Assembly (NCBI RefSeq): GCF_019393635.1
Contig: NC_057867.1
Location: 53,195,643-53,259,642 of the forward strand
Origin: Dromiciops gliroides
Taxonomy: Eukaryota > Chordata > Mammalia > Microbiotheria > Microbiotheriidae
Length of the DNA stretch: 64,000 nt
Direction: 5' to 3'
Shown here: positions 11,091 through 22,926 of the stretch, one piece after another
Layout: each line of letters begins with the position of its first letter
Position numbering within the stretch: position 1 is the stretch's first letter
Notes under the pieces: model-generated
Databases searched by the model: none
Told to the model about the DNA's origin: nothing
The model's input: only the letters and a program-made list of their open reading frames with translations
Translations under genes and position numbers: made by a program

Positions 11091-12002
11091 TATTAAATTG
11101 TTATCTGTGATGTTTTCCAAGCTGTCATGTGTGTTTAAAGTGCTTCTTTTTGGTCTTCCTTCTGTTCTTTTCTCTATATTTAAAGGGAGATGTTTCAATT
11201 ATTTTTTTTTCCTTTTTTTTTCCTTGTTTCTTCTACCTTACCTAAAATTCCTCATTTCCCTTCCATTCCACCTGTCAGGAGATGGGTAGCATTCTTTATC
11301 ATTAGTCATTAGGAAGTACTCATTACATTTATTAGAGGTATCCATTTTTTAAAACTTGATTTTCCTTGTAATATCTTAGCTATTGTATAAATTGTTCTCC
11401 TACTTTTGGTCATGTCACTCAAGTCCTCTCAGGTTGCTCTAAAATGACTTGTTTTGTCATAACATTTTTAGCCATTCTTTAATAGATGGCCACACCTTTA
11501 GCATTCAGTACTTTACTGAATAAAAAGGGCTGCTATAAATATTTTTTAATATATGGGTTCTTTTCCTCTTTATATGATCCCTCAGGGGGTACAGGTCTAG
11601 TACAGATGGGTCAAAGGTTTAGTGAATTTTAGAAATATTTCCAAAGACTTTCCAGAATGGCTGGACCACTTCATAGTTCTAACAACAATGCATTAGCATG
11701 CCTCAACTTCTCCAACATATAACATTTTCCTTTCTTGTTATCTATGCCAAGCAGATGGGTATAAGGTGAAATTCAGAGTGGTTTTGATTTGTACATTACA
11801 TATCATTTGTGATTTAGAGGTATTTTTCAGATGATTATAGCTTGGATTTCTTCATCTAAAATTACTTTTTTATATCCTTTGACCATTAATATATTAACAT
11901 ATTGGCTAATGGCTCTTATTTTTATATGTCTGAATCAGTTATCTATATTTCTTTTATTATCAGTTATCTATATTTCTTTTATTATTTTTTGCGTGTTATT
12001 TT

Positions 12003-12139
12003 TGGGTGAGGCAATTGGGGTTATATGACTTGCCCAGGGTCACACAGTTGGTAAGTGTTAAGTGTCTGAGGCCGGATTTGAACTCAGGTACTCCTGAATC
12101 CAGGGCTGGTGCTTTATCCACTGTGCCATCTAGCTGCCC
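12003..12139 (-). mobile_element. tRNA-SINE
   Basis: Full-length antisense copy in L1. The likely target duplication is tatatttctttta. Confidence 0.9.
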
Positions 12140-12380
12140 TTATATTTCTTTTAAATGAGACCTTTATTTAGGAAATTTACTGCACAGATTTTTTTTCACA
12201 GTTAACTATTTCCAATTTAATTTTAGCTACATTAAGTGTCTGTGCAAAATTATTTTAATCTTATGTAATAAAATTGTTCATTTTAACTTCTGTAGTTTTT
12301 TCCCCTCTTGTTTGGTTATGAACTTTCTGCCATCTATATATCTGAAAGTAGTTTCATCCTTGTTCCTCTAAATTACTTTT

Positions 12381-12527
12381 TTTTTTTTTACGTGGGGCAA
12401 TGGAGGTTAAGTGACTTGCCCAGGGTCACACAGTTAGTTAAGTGTCAAGTGTCTGGGGCCGTATTTGAACTCAGGTACTCCTGAATCCAGGGCCGGTGCT
12501 CTATCTACCACGCCACCTAGCTGCCAC
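12381..12527 (-). mobile_element. tRNA-SINE
   Basis: Antisense copy. Target duplication ctaaattactttt at 12368-12380 and 12528-12540. Confidence 0.92.
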
Positions 12528-12680
12528 CTAAATTACTTTTTAATGTCACTCTTTATATCTAAGTCATGTGTTCATTTGGAGCTTATGCTGGTATATGATG
12601 AGAGATATTGGTCTATACCTAATTTCAGCCAGATCACTGTCTGGTTTTCACTGCAATTTTTGTCAAATAGTGAGAGTTCT

Positions 12681-12855
12681 GGGGCAGCTAGTTGGCACAG
12701 TGGATGGAGCACCGGCCCTAGATTCAGGAGTACCTGAGTTCAAATCCAGCCTCAGACATTTAACACTTACTAGCTGTGTGACCCTGGGCAATGCACTTAC
12801 CCCCAATTGCCCCGCAAAAAAAACCCCAACCAACCAAACAAAAAAAACCCAACAA
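12681..12855 (+). mobile_element. tRNA-SINE
   Basis: Plus-strand copy with an A/C-rich tail. Perfect 16-bp duplication caaatagtgagagttc at 12664-12679 and 12856-12871. The related sequence at about 16270-16285 is an empty site. Confidence 0.95.
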
Positions 12856-14099
12856 CAAATAGTGAGAGTTCATATGGTGGTAGCTGGAGTCTTTGAAATT
12901 ATCAAATACAATGCTACTGTGTTTGCTTTGTTTCTGTATGTTGTGTAAGTGATCTGTTCCACTGCCAAGGAAAAGTCAATTTGCTCCTATGATTTCTAGT
13001 TTTTATTTTAACAGAACATGCTTAGATTTTATTAAAAGCCTTTTCAGCATCTATGAATATAATTGTGTATCTTCATTATTTTATTATCAATGTGTTCTAT
13101 TATATTTATAGGTTTCCTTATATTGCGTCAACCCTGCATTCCTAGTATAAGTGTATCATGCTCATAAGTGTATACTATTTTAATATATTATTGATTATAT
13201 TATTGAAGGCTACTTGATAAATAAATATATTATTGAAGGCTATTTGATACAATTTTATCTAACATCTCTGTTGATATTCCTTAAGGATGTTGGTCTATAG
13301 TTACTTTCTCTGCTTTTTCTCAAGTCAAGAAAACATCAAGACCATATTTATATCAGAGTTCAGAATGGTTCTTTATTTTCCTGTTTTTTAAAACAGACTG
13401 TATAATATTGGTATTAGATGTTCTTTGAATGTTTGATAGATTTCACTTGCAAATGTAAATCCATGTGATACAGGAGTACTTTTGAGGGGGGAGGGGAGTT
13501 CATTTATAGTACAATCCTTTATGCTACTAGGAGTTTATTTATACCATGCTATTTTTTATGCTATAGGATAATTTAAAGAATGTATTTTTAATCGACCAAG
13601 ATATTTTAATATTTTTGTAACTTGTCAGTTTTGTTGGCATGTAAAAGGGCAAAAAATTTCTAATAGTTTCCTTAATTTCCTCTTCAATTTTTGTGAATTT
13701 TTCTATATAATTTTTGATGTGAACAATTTGTTTTTTTCTTTCTTTTTTGGATCACATCAGCTACTTATTTAGTTGTGTGCCAAATACATTAATTTGCCAT
13801 TTGCTCTTTCTATTGTTTGTTGATGAAAAATTTTAGAGCAATAAATTTTCCCCTAATGACTTTGGCTACAACCCCCAAATTTTGGTATTTTGCTTCATTA
13901 TTTTCATTTTCCTTGATGAAATTTTCCATTGTTTCAATCTTTTGTTCCTTGACTTGCCAGTTCTTTAGAATTATATTATTGTATCTTCAATTAACTTTTA
14001 ATTAGTTTTTCAAATGTTCCCTTATTAAATATAATTTTATTGTACTGTGGTCAATAAATCATGCACTTAGTATTTCTGCTTTTCTGCATTTGTCTGTGA

Positions 14100-15480
14100 A
14101 GTTTATATAGACCAAAACATGGCCATTTTTTCTTTTTTCTTTCATTTTCCCCCAATTACATGTAAAATCAGTTAACATCCATTTAAAAAAATTTTTGTTC
14201 CAAATTCTCTACCTTCCTCCATCCTCCTTTGACAAGGCAAGCAATTTGATATACGTTATACATGTGTAGTCATACAAAATATTTCTATATTAGTCATGTA
14301 GTGAAAGAAAATAGACATAACCCTCAAGAAAAATAAAATAAAAATATGTTTCAATATGTATTCAGACACCATTAGTTCTTTCTCTGGGGATGGATAACAT
14401 TTTTCATCATAAATCCTTCAGAGTTGTCTTGGTTCACTGTATTGCTGAGAATAGCTAAGTCATTCATGGCTGATCATCTTACAATGTTGCTGTTACTTTG
14501 TACACAAGACATTTCATTTTGCATCAGCTCATGTAAGTCTTTCAAGGTTTTGCTCAGAGCATTCTGCTCATCATTTCTTATAGCACAATAGTATTCCAGC
14601 ATAATCACATAGTGCAATGTTCAGCCATTCTCTAAGTGATGGGCATCCTTTTAATTTCCAGTTCTTTGCCACCACAAAAGAGTTCCTATAAACATTTCTG
14701 TATTTATGGGTCCTTTTTATTTTTATTTATCATCTCTCTCTTTTTTTGTGGGGCAGTGAGGGTTAAGTGACTTGCCCAGGGTCACACAGCTAGTAAGTGT
14801 CAAGTGTCTGAGGCCGGATTTGAACTCAGGTCCTCTTGAATCCAGAGCTGGTGCTTTATCCACTGCACCACCTAGCTGCCTCCTATCATCTCTTTTCTGA
14901 CACAGACCCAGAAGTGGTATTGCTAGGTCAAAGAGCATGCATGGTCTTATAGCCCTTTGGGCAAAGTTCCAAATTGCTCTATAGAATGGTTGAATCAGCT
15001 TACCACTCCACCTACAACACTGTTTTGTTGATGTCTCATTTTTCCCATATCCCCTCCAATACTTGTCATTTTCCTCTTCTGTCCTATTAGCCAATCTAAG
15101 AGGTATGAATCAGTACCCCAGAATTGTTTTGATTTGCATCTCTCCAATCAATAGTGAGTTAGAACATTTTTTTCATATGGCTATAGATAACTTTGATTAC
15201 TTCATCTGAAAACTGTTCATACATTTTGATCATTTATCAATTGGGGAATGGCTCTTATTTTTATAAATTTGACTCAGTTCTCTGTATGTTTGAAAAATGA
15301 GGCCTTTATCACAGAAATTTGCTTCAAACTTTTCTTTCAAAGTTACTTTTGCTAACTGTATTTCCCTCCATTCTATTCCCTACCCCCTTATTCTATTCTT
15401 TCTTTCCTTTCACCCTGTCTCTCCTCAAAAGTGTTTTGCTTCTGACTACCCTCTCCCCAATCTTCTTTCCCTTCTATCAA
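14100..15480 (-). mobile_element. L1 3' half, then purine-rich linker
   Basis: 3' UTR at 14150-14340 ('gatatacgttatacatgtg'), ORF2 C-terminus to about 15350 (minus-strand reading KLIQPFYRAIWNFAQRAIRP and MANRTEEENDKYWRGYG), then the same linker as in the copy at 1.9-2.1 kb ('cctcaaaagtgttttgct'). RT and EN are missing here too. Confidence 0.82.
14751..14883 (-). mobile_element. tRNA-SINE
   Basis: Antisense copy in L1 ORF2. Target duplication tatcatctct (about 14739-14748 and 14884-14893). Confidence 0.92.
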
Positions 15481-15595
15481 CAGAGGAACTTACTATAGAC
15501 CAATATCCTTAAGGAATATCAACAGAAATGTTACATAAAAATTTTATCAGAGCCTTCAATAATATAATCAATAATATATTAAAAATAGTATACTC

Positions 15596-15964
15596 TGTTA
15601 AGGGCTAAAATTCTAGCTAAACTGTCTAAAATATCTAATGAGTGGTCGCCAATAAATTATAAGCTTTAGCAAGAGTTAGACTTTTAAGCATTTAAGGAGA
15701 ATAAGTGTTTGGTAAAGAGAGAAGAAAAGGCCTAGATTCCTATCTATTAAAGGGAGAGCACATTTCTAGCTCCGCTCTCCACCAGAGTCCAAAGGAAAGA
15801 GCCCACAACCGAGCGCCAGTCTCTTCCTTCCTCCTCCCACTACTCCGCATCACTTCCTGACGCCAAAGAAAAGACTCCTGGTCTTGCCCTCAAAGACCTT
15901 CGCTTCATGGGCGGAACTCTTCTACAGTAAGTCTCCAGCAGGTGGCGCCATTCCAATCGTTACA
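15596..15964. mobile_element. solo LTR with CTCF-like motif
   Basis: About 369 bp, TG...CA bounded, and absent from the related L1 at 13.14-13.20 kb, which defines the insertion. Flanks actc (15592-15595) and acac (15965-15968) are a probable 4-bp duplication with one change. Much higher GC than the surroundings. Orientation is not certain because both strands start TG and end CA. Confidence 0.75.
15934..15948 (+). promoter_or_regulatory. candidate CTCF binding site in the LTR
   Basis: ccagcaggtggcgcc closely matches the CTCF core CCASYAGRKGGCRS. Motif match only; occupancy unknown. Confidence 0.5.
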
Positions 15965-16659
15965 ACACTTATGATCATGACTATGACTATGACTTATACT
16001 ATGAATGCAGGGTTGATGCAATATAAGGAAACCTATAAATATAATAGAACACTTGATGACAAAATAATGAAAATACACAATTATATTTATAGATGCTAAA
16101 AAGGCCTTTAATAAAATCCCAGCATGTTCTGTTAAAATAAAAACTAGAAATCACAGGAGCAAATTTTTTCTTTGGCAGTGGAACAGATCGCTTACACAAC
16201 ATATAGAAATAAAGCAACACAGTAGCATTGTATTTGATAATCTCAAAGACTCCAGCTACCACCATATGAACTCTCACTATTTGACAAAAATTACAGTGAA
16301 AACTGGATAGTAGTGGCATTGTTGCATCAAAGAGTATGCACAGTTTAGTAATTTTTTTGCATAACTCCAAATTGCATTCTAGATTAACCTATCAATTCAC
16401 AGATCCACTAACAGCACTGATGTATCTGTTTTTCTGAAGTTCTTCCAACACTTGTCTTCTTTTGGGGGGTCAACTTTAACGATCTGATGGATATGAGATG
16501 GAACTCAAAGTTACTTTAAGTTGCACGCCTCTAAATTATTAATGGTTTAAGGCATTTTTTTCATAGAGTTACTGATAATCTGTATTTCTTCCTTTCAAAG
16601 TTGCCCTTTGATTTTTTTTTGGACATTTATCAATTTAGGAAAGCTTATTTTTATAAATT

Positions 16660-16802
16660 TTTTTTTTAGTGAGGCAATTGGGGTTAAGTGATTTGCCCAG
16701 GGTCACACAGCTAGTAAGTGTTAAGTGTCTGAGGCCGGATTTGAACTCAGGTACTCCTGACTCCAGGGCCGGTGCTCTATCCACTGCGCCGCCTAGCTGC
16801 CC
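16660..16802 (-). mobile_element. tRNA-SINE, near-consensus
   Basis: Antisense copy with very few changes. Target duplication cttatttttataaatt at 16644-16659 and 16803-16818. Confidence 0.95.
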
Positions 16803-17859
16803 CTTATTTTTATAAATTGATTCAGATCTCTATATATTTTGGAAATAAGATTTTAATTGGAGAAACTGGCTGCAAAGGTTTTTTCCCCAGTAACCTCTTT
16901 CCCTTCTAACTTTTGTTTGCTCTCAATTTTTAAAAAAATGATGAAATTGTCCATTTTATCTTCTGTGCATTTTTCAGTCCTTTGATTCATCATGAACTCT
17001 TCTCTTATCCACAAAACTTTGCGTAGATTCCCCCCTCCTTTGCCTAGTTTAGATGAAAGTGAGGTTCAGTTGTTACCTACTCCCTCCATTCTCTCTTTCT
17101 TATTGATACAGTTTTGAATACCCCAAATATGTGAGATAATTGCTGACTTTTGTTCTCTCTATTCCACCCCCATCCCATCCCCCCACAACGTGTATTCCCT
17201 TTCTCCTCTATTTCCTTTCCTTTTATAAAGATAATAAATATAACATCAAAATTACTCCCAGGCCCTCTGTCTTAGAGAATTCCCTCTATGACTTTAGTGA
17301 TAACAATGATGTTTTGGATACATCTGTATCATCTTTCTTTAAAAGAATGTAAACACTTCCTCCTCATTTAAAATCCCTTATGTTTACTCACTTGTATTTA
17401 CATTTTTATGTTCCTCTTCATGCTTGTGCATTTCAAAGTTCCTATTCATCTTTAGACTTTTCATCAGGAGTGCTCAGAAGTCCTCTAACATTCAAAATCT
17501 CCCCCCAATATGATTATTTTCAGTTTTTCTGGGTAAATTATTCTGGGTTATAAGCCCATATCTTTTGACTTCTGGCATACTGTATTTCTAGCTCTCTGCT
17601 TCTTCATAGTAGTGACTGCTCAATCTTATGGTATCCTAATTATGACCTTGGTATTTGATTTTTTCTTTCTTTGTGGGTGCTGGCAATGTTTTTTCTTTGA
17701 CCTGGAAGCTCTACATTTTTAACATAACATTCCTATGAATTTTCATTTGGAGGTTTCTTTCAGGAGGTGACCAATGTATTTTTCTATTTTTCATGTTGCC
17801 CTCTGGTTCTAAGAGCAGTTTTATTTCATGATTTCTTAAAATATAGTGTCAAATCAAGA

Positions 17860-18424
17860 TGAGTTTGAAAGATACAAAGATTGAGTTCAGAGACAAAGTA
17901 GCCTAATGTAATGCAAACAAGCAGGTTTAACTGAATATGCTTTCTCACTATCTGTTTGCAGGCATGAGCTAATACACAGGGGTGTCAATCTGTGGAACAG
18001 ATTAGGTATACAATATACTCAAGCAAACCAACACAATAGACTGCTGATGGATAATCCCAAAGACTGCAGCTACTGGGATAAGAACTCATTATTTAATAAA
18101 AATCTACTGGGAAAATTGGAGGTATACTAGCAAAAATTAGGTCTAGAACAACCCTAAATTTCCAAGATAAGCTACAATTAGGTACATAGCTTAGACAGAA
18201 TGGTAATATCATAAATCATTTAGAGGAACACACAAGAATTGGAACTGATCCACCCCAGGGAGTTTTATGCTTAATTTTATCAGGTCTCTTATCTGGGTCA
18301 TTTCTTGGATTAACTATATCATGAGTGTTAGTTGTTAAACCCTGGCTGATGATTAGTGATTGTGGGCACCTAATGCTTTCAGACATAGAGTCATGTGACA
18401 AGGCAATGGAGCAGTCCATGATGC
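17860..18424 (+). mobile_element. sense L1 ORF2 fragment inside antisense L1
   Basis: 17.97-18.23 kb is sense ORF2 C-terminal sequence ('gtggaacagattaggtatac', 'gataagaactcattatttaataaaaatctactggg'). The flanks 17.86-17.97 and 18.23-18.42 kb belong to the same insertion but are unclassified. L1 ORF1 antisense resumes at 18.43 kb. Confidence 0.65.
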
Positions 18425-18790
18425 TATAATCAACAAAAGGTTTTCAAATATGTCTAAGCTCTTTTTTGGTCATGGCTTTCAGGTAGTTCACTAATTCTTA
18501 AGTTCTTTCTCATTGTTCTGTTTCCCAGATTGGTTGTTTAAATATGAGACACTTTATATATTCTTCATTTTTTAAGTCTTTTGACTTTGTTTTAATAGTT
18601 ATTGTTGATTTATGGAGTCATTAAGTTCCATTTTGTCCATTCTAATTGCCAAGGAGTCTGTTGCATAGGCAAAGTTTTGTACTTCTTGTGCTATGTTCTT
18701 AATACTCTTCTCAGTTTTCCCCTTATACTTCTCTTCCCTTTCCCTGGTTTTTCCTGTAATATTTTAATTTCACTTATAAAATTATTTTAA

Positions 18791-20735
18791 CTTTGTTTTG
18801 TTTCATTTTAAATATATTTTTGTTGACGTATTTTCTACATCACCATAGTTTCTCCAATTATCTCTCCCTTTCCCCCTCCTAGAGAGTCAGTCATCCCATA
18901 TAAAAATAGTATTTTTAAAGGCAAAAAAATTGCAAAGAAAAATGAGAGGGAAAAATCAGCATAACTGGTCTATAGATTAACAATCTAAAAATATGACAAA
19001 TGCCTCATGAGGTGATTAATTTTCATTTGTTGTGTACTATTTATTCATAAATGTCTGGGCTCTTTTACTTGATTTAGAGGATTTATTTCCTTCTGATATT
19101 AACATCTTTCATGTTGGTTTATCTGCTTATCCTCAGGATCTTTAATTGCGTTTTCTTCTTCCTGAGACCTTTGGTAAAATCTTTCAGTCCTGCCTCCACC
19201 CCCACCCCTGCCTATTGCCCCCTATTGCTCACTTTATGAGACCTCACAACCTCCTCAGCCTCTTCCCACAATGAGAAATTTACTGTTCACCAACTGGATG
19301 CTGGGTTCTTTACCTCAGACTCACTGGAATGCCATGCAGCCACACATGTGTCTTGTCCCAGATCACTCTGTTTGTTTTCTATTCCCATAACATTGTAAAC
19401 TGCCTAGAACACAGTAAGTGCTTATGGATTGACTGAAATGACTTACCCAGAGTCATGTCAAAGGCAGGTTTTGAATCCAGGTCTTATCAATTCTAAGTCC
19501 AATGCTCTATGATTCCAATATTATTTGAATACTAAGTGGCAATGTAACCGTGTATGAGAACACTTCTGCCCACCCTCTGCTCCACCATGAAAATCTCTCC
19601 CATTTAAAAGACAAGTGGATGTTGGGGTCTCTGACCTTACTGCCCTGAATATTTCCAGCTTCATCTGATCTTGGACATGTCTAATGAAAACTCATGCTTT
19701 CTCACAGTTTAAGCCATATTAAGCCATAGCAAAACTGAATCCTTGGATCCAGAAGCCCTAGACCAATAATAAATCTATCCTGTTTTCTTATATGGAACTA
19801 CAGTTGATAGAATATCTTCCCCACAGCAGCTCTATGAGATAGATGATATAAGGATTATGGTCTTATTTTACCAATGAGGAAACAGAGGCTCAGCACTACA
19901 ATTAATTGGCTCAAGGTCCACCCTGCTCAATCCAAGTTTATTGCTTGTTCTGCTTTACTATGTAAGATTAGGTTAGGTTTATAGGAACTGAAAACAACAT
20001 GGGTGTCATTTGATTAAAGGGTAGCTAATAAACTGATAAATTAATGTAATGAAATATTATTGTATCATAAGAAATTAACAATATAAAGAATATGGAGAAT
20101 TGTGGGAAGATTTGTATAAACTAGTACAGAGCCAAGTAATCAGAACTAAAAGAAAACATATATACACAATTATTACAAAGGAATGAACAACCAAAGTGAA
20201 TGCTCTATGTGTATAATGAAAAATCTTGGTAGAGAAAATTACCACTACTCCTTTCTATGGCGCAGTGAAGGATTGTAGATGTGGAATGTAAAATTTGTTG
20301 TCATGTACAGTTGCCAGATTGGTTAGTTTTGCTTAAGCCACTGTCTTTTGTTATAAGGCAAGTTTCACTGGGGAGGGGGAGGTGGTAGTGCATGTATTTG
20401 GAAATGACTGTGATGTATAAACAAAAGCCAAAGGTAAATCTTTAAAAGAAATCATCACCATCAATGTTTGTCCTTCCCTACTGGCACAGTGACTGGAGTT
20501 CACGACAAACCTTTTAGGAATCCTAGTTAAGTATTGAACAGTAAAAACGTATTCATTTCCAAGTACAGCATTCATCCAATTACTGTTTAATGAACTTTCG
20601 TGTTGCCAAAAGAGCTTCACAGCAGATTTGAATTAAGGGATATTTTTCTTACTCATTTACCAAATGATGGGGTTATGAGAATGTCAGTTCCAGGGTTTAT
20701 TAGAGGGGCAGCTTGATAGACTTTTTTTCATTTGT
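18791..20735. other. non-coding, mostly unique; old repeat scraps
   Basis: 18.82-18.99 kb resembles an antisense L1-type 3' end ('ccccctcctagagagtcagtcatcccatataaaaa'). MIR/L2-like scraps occur at about 19.39-19.51 and 19.86-19.92 kb. I find no gene. Confidence 0.5.
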
Positions 20736-20739
20736 ACTT

Positions 20740-21185
20740 GGGAATTTCTGAACAATTTAATTCACCAAGCATTTGTCAAGTGTCTGCTATGTGACAAGCA
20801 TGAGGAATATGCAGAAAAAAGCCCCTGCCCTCAAGGAGCTTACATTCCACTGTGAGGAGACAACATGTACACAGATAAGAAATAGAAAATATATAGAAAA
20901 TACATATGAAATAATTTCAATGGGGGACTATGCACAAAGTGCAGCAATTTAGAAACATCATTTTTAGGATATGGCACTTGAGCTAAGTCTCAAAGAAACT
21001 ATGGGTTCCATGATGGAGGGTGTGTGTTCCAAGTATAGAGGACAGCCTGTGCAAAGGTATGAAGACAGGAGATGAAATGTCAAGTATGGAGAGTGACAAG
21101 CAGGCCAATTTGTCTAGATTAGAGTATGTGGAGCAATGTGAAATCAGCTTGGAAGCATAAGTAGGAGGTGGAGGAGTTGAGCAGA
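20740..21185 (-). mobile_element. L2/CR1-clade LINE 3' region
   Basis: Antisense pattern 'aagcatttgtcaagtgtctgctatgtgacaagc', 'gcccctgccctcaaggagcttacattc', 'gaggacagcctgtgcaaagg'. Old; no intact frame. Confidence 0.75.
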
Positions 21186-21292
21186 GATGAGATCTCACTG
21201 GGTCCAGCTCAGCAGAGAAAACTGGTAGATGTTTGCGATGTGTAACAGACTGGCTGATACCCTCTCAAATCTGAGTAACCTCTGTCTAAAAA

Positions 21293-21329
21293 AAAGAAAG
21301 ATGGCATCAATAAGATGCCATCTTTCTTT
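21293..21329. other. perfect 16-bp hairpin
   Basis: Arms aaagaaagatggcatc (21293-21308) and gatgccatctttcttt (21314-21329) are exact reverse complements around the loop aataa. No surrounding repeat explains it. Confidence 0.9.
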
Positions 21330-21994
21330 CACATTCTCACCTCCCAATGATATTCTCAACCAATCTCTAGACAGTTAAACAAAACAAATCAACATATTGA
21401 TCAGGCATGGTCTGCCTAGAAGAGGGGGACTTGCTTTTGACCAGCAGTCCCCCTGTAGCCTCCATTGGTCAGTGTTTTTATCAGACTTTTGCTGTTTTTC
21501 ATTATTGTTTTTCTTTGACTTACTGTGGCCATTATGTGAACAAATATCCTGGTTTTACTCACTTTACTCTGCAGTGGCCCATTTGACAGACCCAAATTTC
21601 CAAGAGTACTGCGAGTCTTCAGTGCTGTTGTTCTTCTATCACTACCCCTAAGCCCAGCTGGAACTGTCTGGATGGTATCATAGATGGGGGCAGGACATAC
21701 CCACCTACGGAAACATGGGGGTCCCTTCAGCAGCTCTCCTGGGCATTTGACTCAGCTTCCATCAGTTTAGAGAAAGTCAAGTCCCATTGTCTGGCATTCC
21801 AGCTTCTTCACCTTCGTAGGCTTAGATAACATGACTCTTCTCCATATGCTCACTCTGCACTATTGACAACCCGGAAAACTCTGTGTTTTGAATGTGCCCA
21901 GCACATGTCTGGCCCCTGAGTATTTGCTTGCTCTGTTTCTTCAAGGTACAATGCTCTCTTTCCCTACTGAGTAGGAATACCAATAGGAGAATAT
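21330..21994. other. non-coding, no feature recognised
   Basis: Short ORFs only, without family resemblance. No repeat family recognised. Confidence 0.4.
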
Positions 21995-22315
21995 AGCAGC
22001 TGTTTTCAAGTGTTTGAAGGACTGTCACATGGAGGAAGGATTGGACTGGTTCTACTTGGCCACAAGGGGCAGAACTAGGAGTAAAAGGTAGACATTGCTG
22101 GAGGCATATTTGGGCTCATTGTTAGGAAAATATCTCTTATCCCAAAGTGGTATCAACTGTTTTAGGAGGTAGTGGGTTCACCTTCACTGGAAGTCTTGAA
22201 ACAGAAGCAAGGAGACCACTTATCTGGTATGTTGCAGAAGATGATTCTTGGTCAGGTATGGGTTGGACCAGAAGAACACTATTTCTACCTTTGACATTCT
22301 GAGATTGTCCACTTC
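21995..22315 (+). mobile_element. CR1/L3 LINE 3' end
   Basis: 'ggattggactggttctacttggcc', 'ggaggtagtgggttcaccttcactgg', 'ggtatgggttggaccagaagaac' and 'tttgacattctgagattg' match the CR1-type 3' region, which ends in ATTCT(G)AG-like repeats. Ancient. Confidence 0.8.
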
Positions 22316-22619
22316 TCTTCTAGCATTCTAGTGCCTGGAAAGAACTGAGGCCTCAACACTTGCCTACCTGAAGCCATGTCCCTAGGCAACCTAAAAAACT
22401 CATCTGCATGGCTTTCCTCTGCTAGTCTGTGGGACTTCTTATCATGTTTGGAGGATGCTCCATATACTTTATGAAAAACATCCAGGACTGAGTGTAGAAA
22501 CGATCTTTGTCTCGTGCAATCTCTTCCTTCTTTTCTGATCCATATGGACACCTAGTCTATGGGGAGTGGGGTGGGGTGGGGGTTAACTAATAAACCTCAA
22601 AGGTCTTCATGAGTACACA

Positions 22620-22771
22620 GCATCGTGGAGCAGTTTTCAAGGCTACTCTGTCAATTTAAAGAGGAGGACACAGAAGCCTAGAGAGGTTAAGTGACTATCA
22701 GAGCTGGTATTTTAACTCCCATTAGAGGACTCCAGAATCAGTGTTTTGCCTCTAGATCTGCTAATTAATAA
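22620..22771 (-). repeat. MIR-type SINE remnant
   Basis: 'gaggaggacacagaagcctagagaggttaagtgact' is an antisense MIR core. 22316-22620 is unique, with a GGGGTGGGG tract near 22.57 kb. Confidence 0.65.
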
Positions 22772-22785
22772 CAGGCCTATTCACT

Positions 22786-22926
22786 TTTTTGTGGGGCAAT
22801 GAGGGTTAAGTGACTTGCCCAGGGTCACACAGCTAATAAGTGTCAAGTGTCTGAGGCCGCATTTGAACTCAGGTCCTCCTGAATTCAAGGCCAGTGCTTT
22901 ATCCACTGCACCACCTAGCTGCCCTG
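22786..22926 (-). mobile_element. tRNA-SINE
   Basis: Antisense copy. Perfect duplication caggcctattcact at 22772-22785 and 22927-22940. Confidence 0.94.

Larger units (their letters stand above)
11280..14090 (-). mobile_element. L1 copies in antisense, ORF2, split by three SINEs
   Basis: 11.28-12.37 kb is ORF2 C-terminal sequence ('ccattctttaatagatgg', 'aaaaagggctgctataaat', 'tccagaatggctgg'). 12.53-13.33 kb passes from a C-terminal region ('tttgtcaaatagtgag') to RT ('accctgcattcctagtata'). 13.6-14.09 kb is EN-RT linker ('ccaaattttggtattttgcttcatt'). All frames are broken. A 24-bp tandem duplication of 'cagttatctatatttctttt' occurs near 11.94-11.98 kb. Confidence 0.82.
15484..16306 (+). mobile_element. 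L1 ORF2 segment inverted relative to its neighbours
   Basis: About 450 bp of sense L1 (RT fragment 'atagatgctaaaaaggccttt' joined to C-terminal 'actctcactatttgacaaaaa') between two antisense L1 blocks. It is about 93% identical by eye to the reverse complement of 12857-13300. A solo LTR splits it. Confidence 0.8.
16307..18790 (-). mobile_element. L1 lacking most of ORF2 (HAL1-like), interrupted
   Basis: ORF2 C-terminal sequence (16.31-17.0 kb), pyrimidine-rich linker (17.03-17.35 kb), then ORF1 in antisense (17.5-17.85 kb, 'tttctttcaggaggtgacc', and 18.43-18.79 kb, 'ggtcatggctttcaggtagttcac'). Same plan as the copy at 1.36-4.56 kb but older. Confidence 0.75.

Noticed and set aside
15596..15964. 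Exon of a cellular gene, because of its higher GC
   Set aside because: Its clean TG...CA ends and its absence from the homologous L1 arm show it is an inserted LTR.
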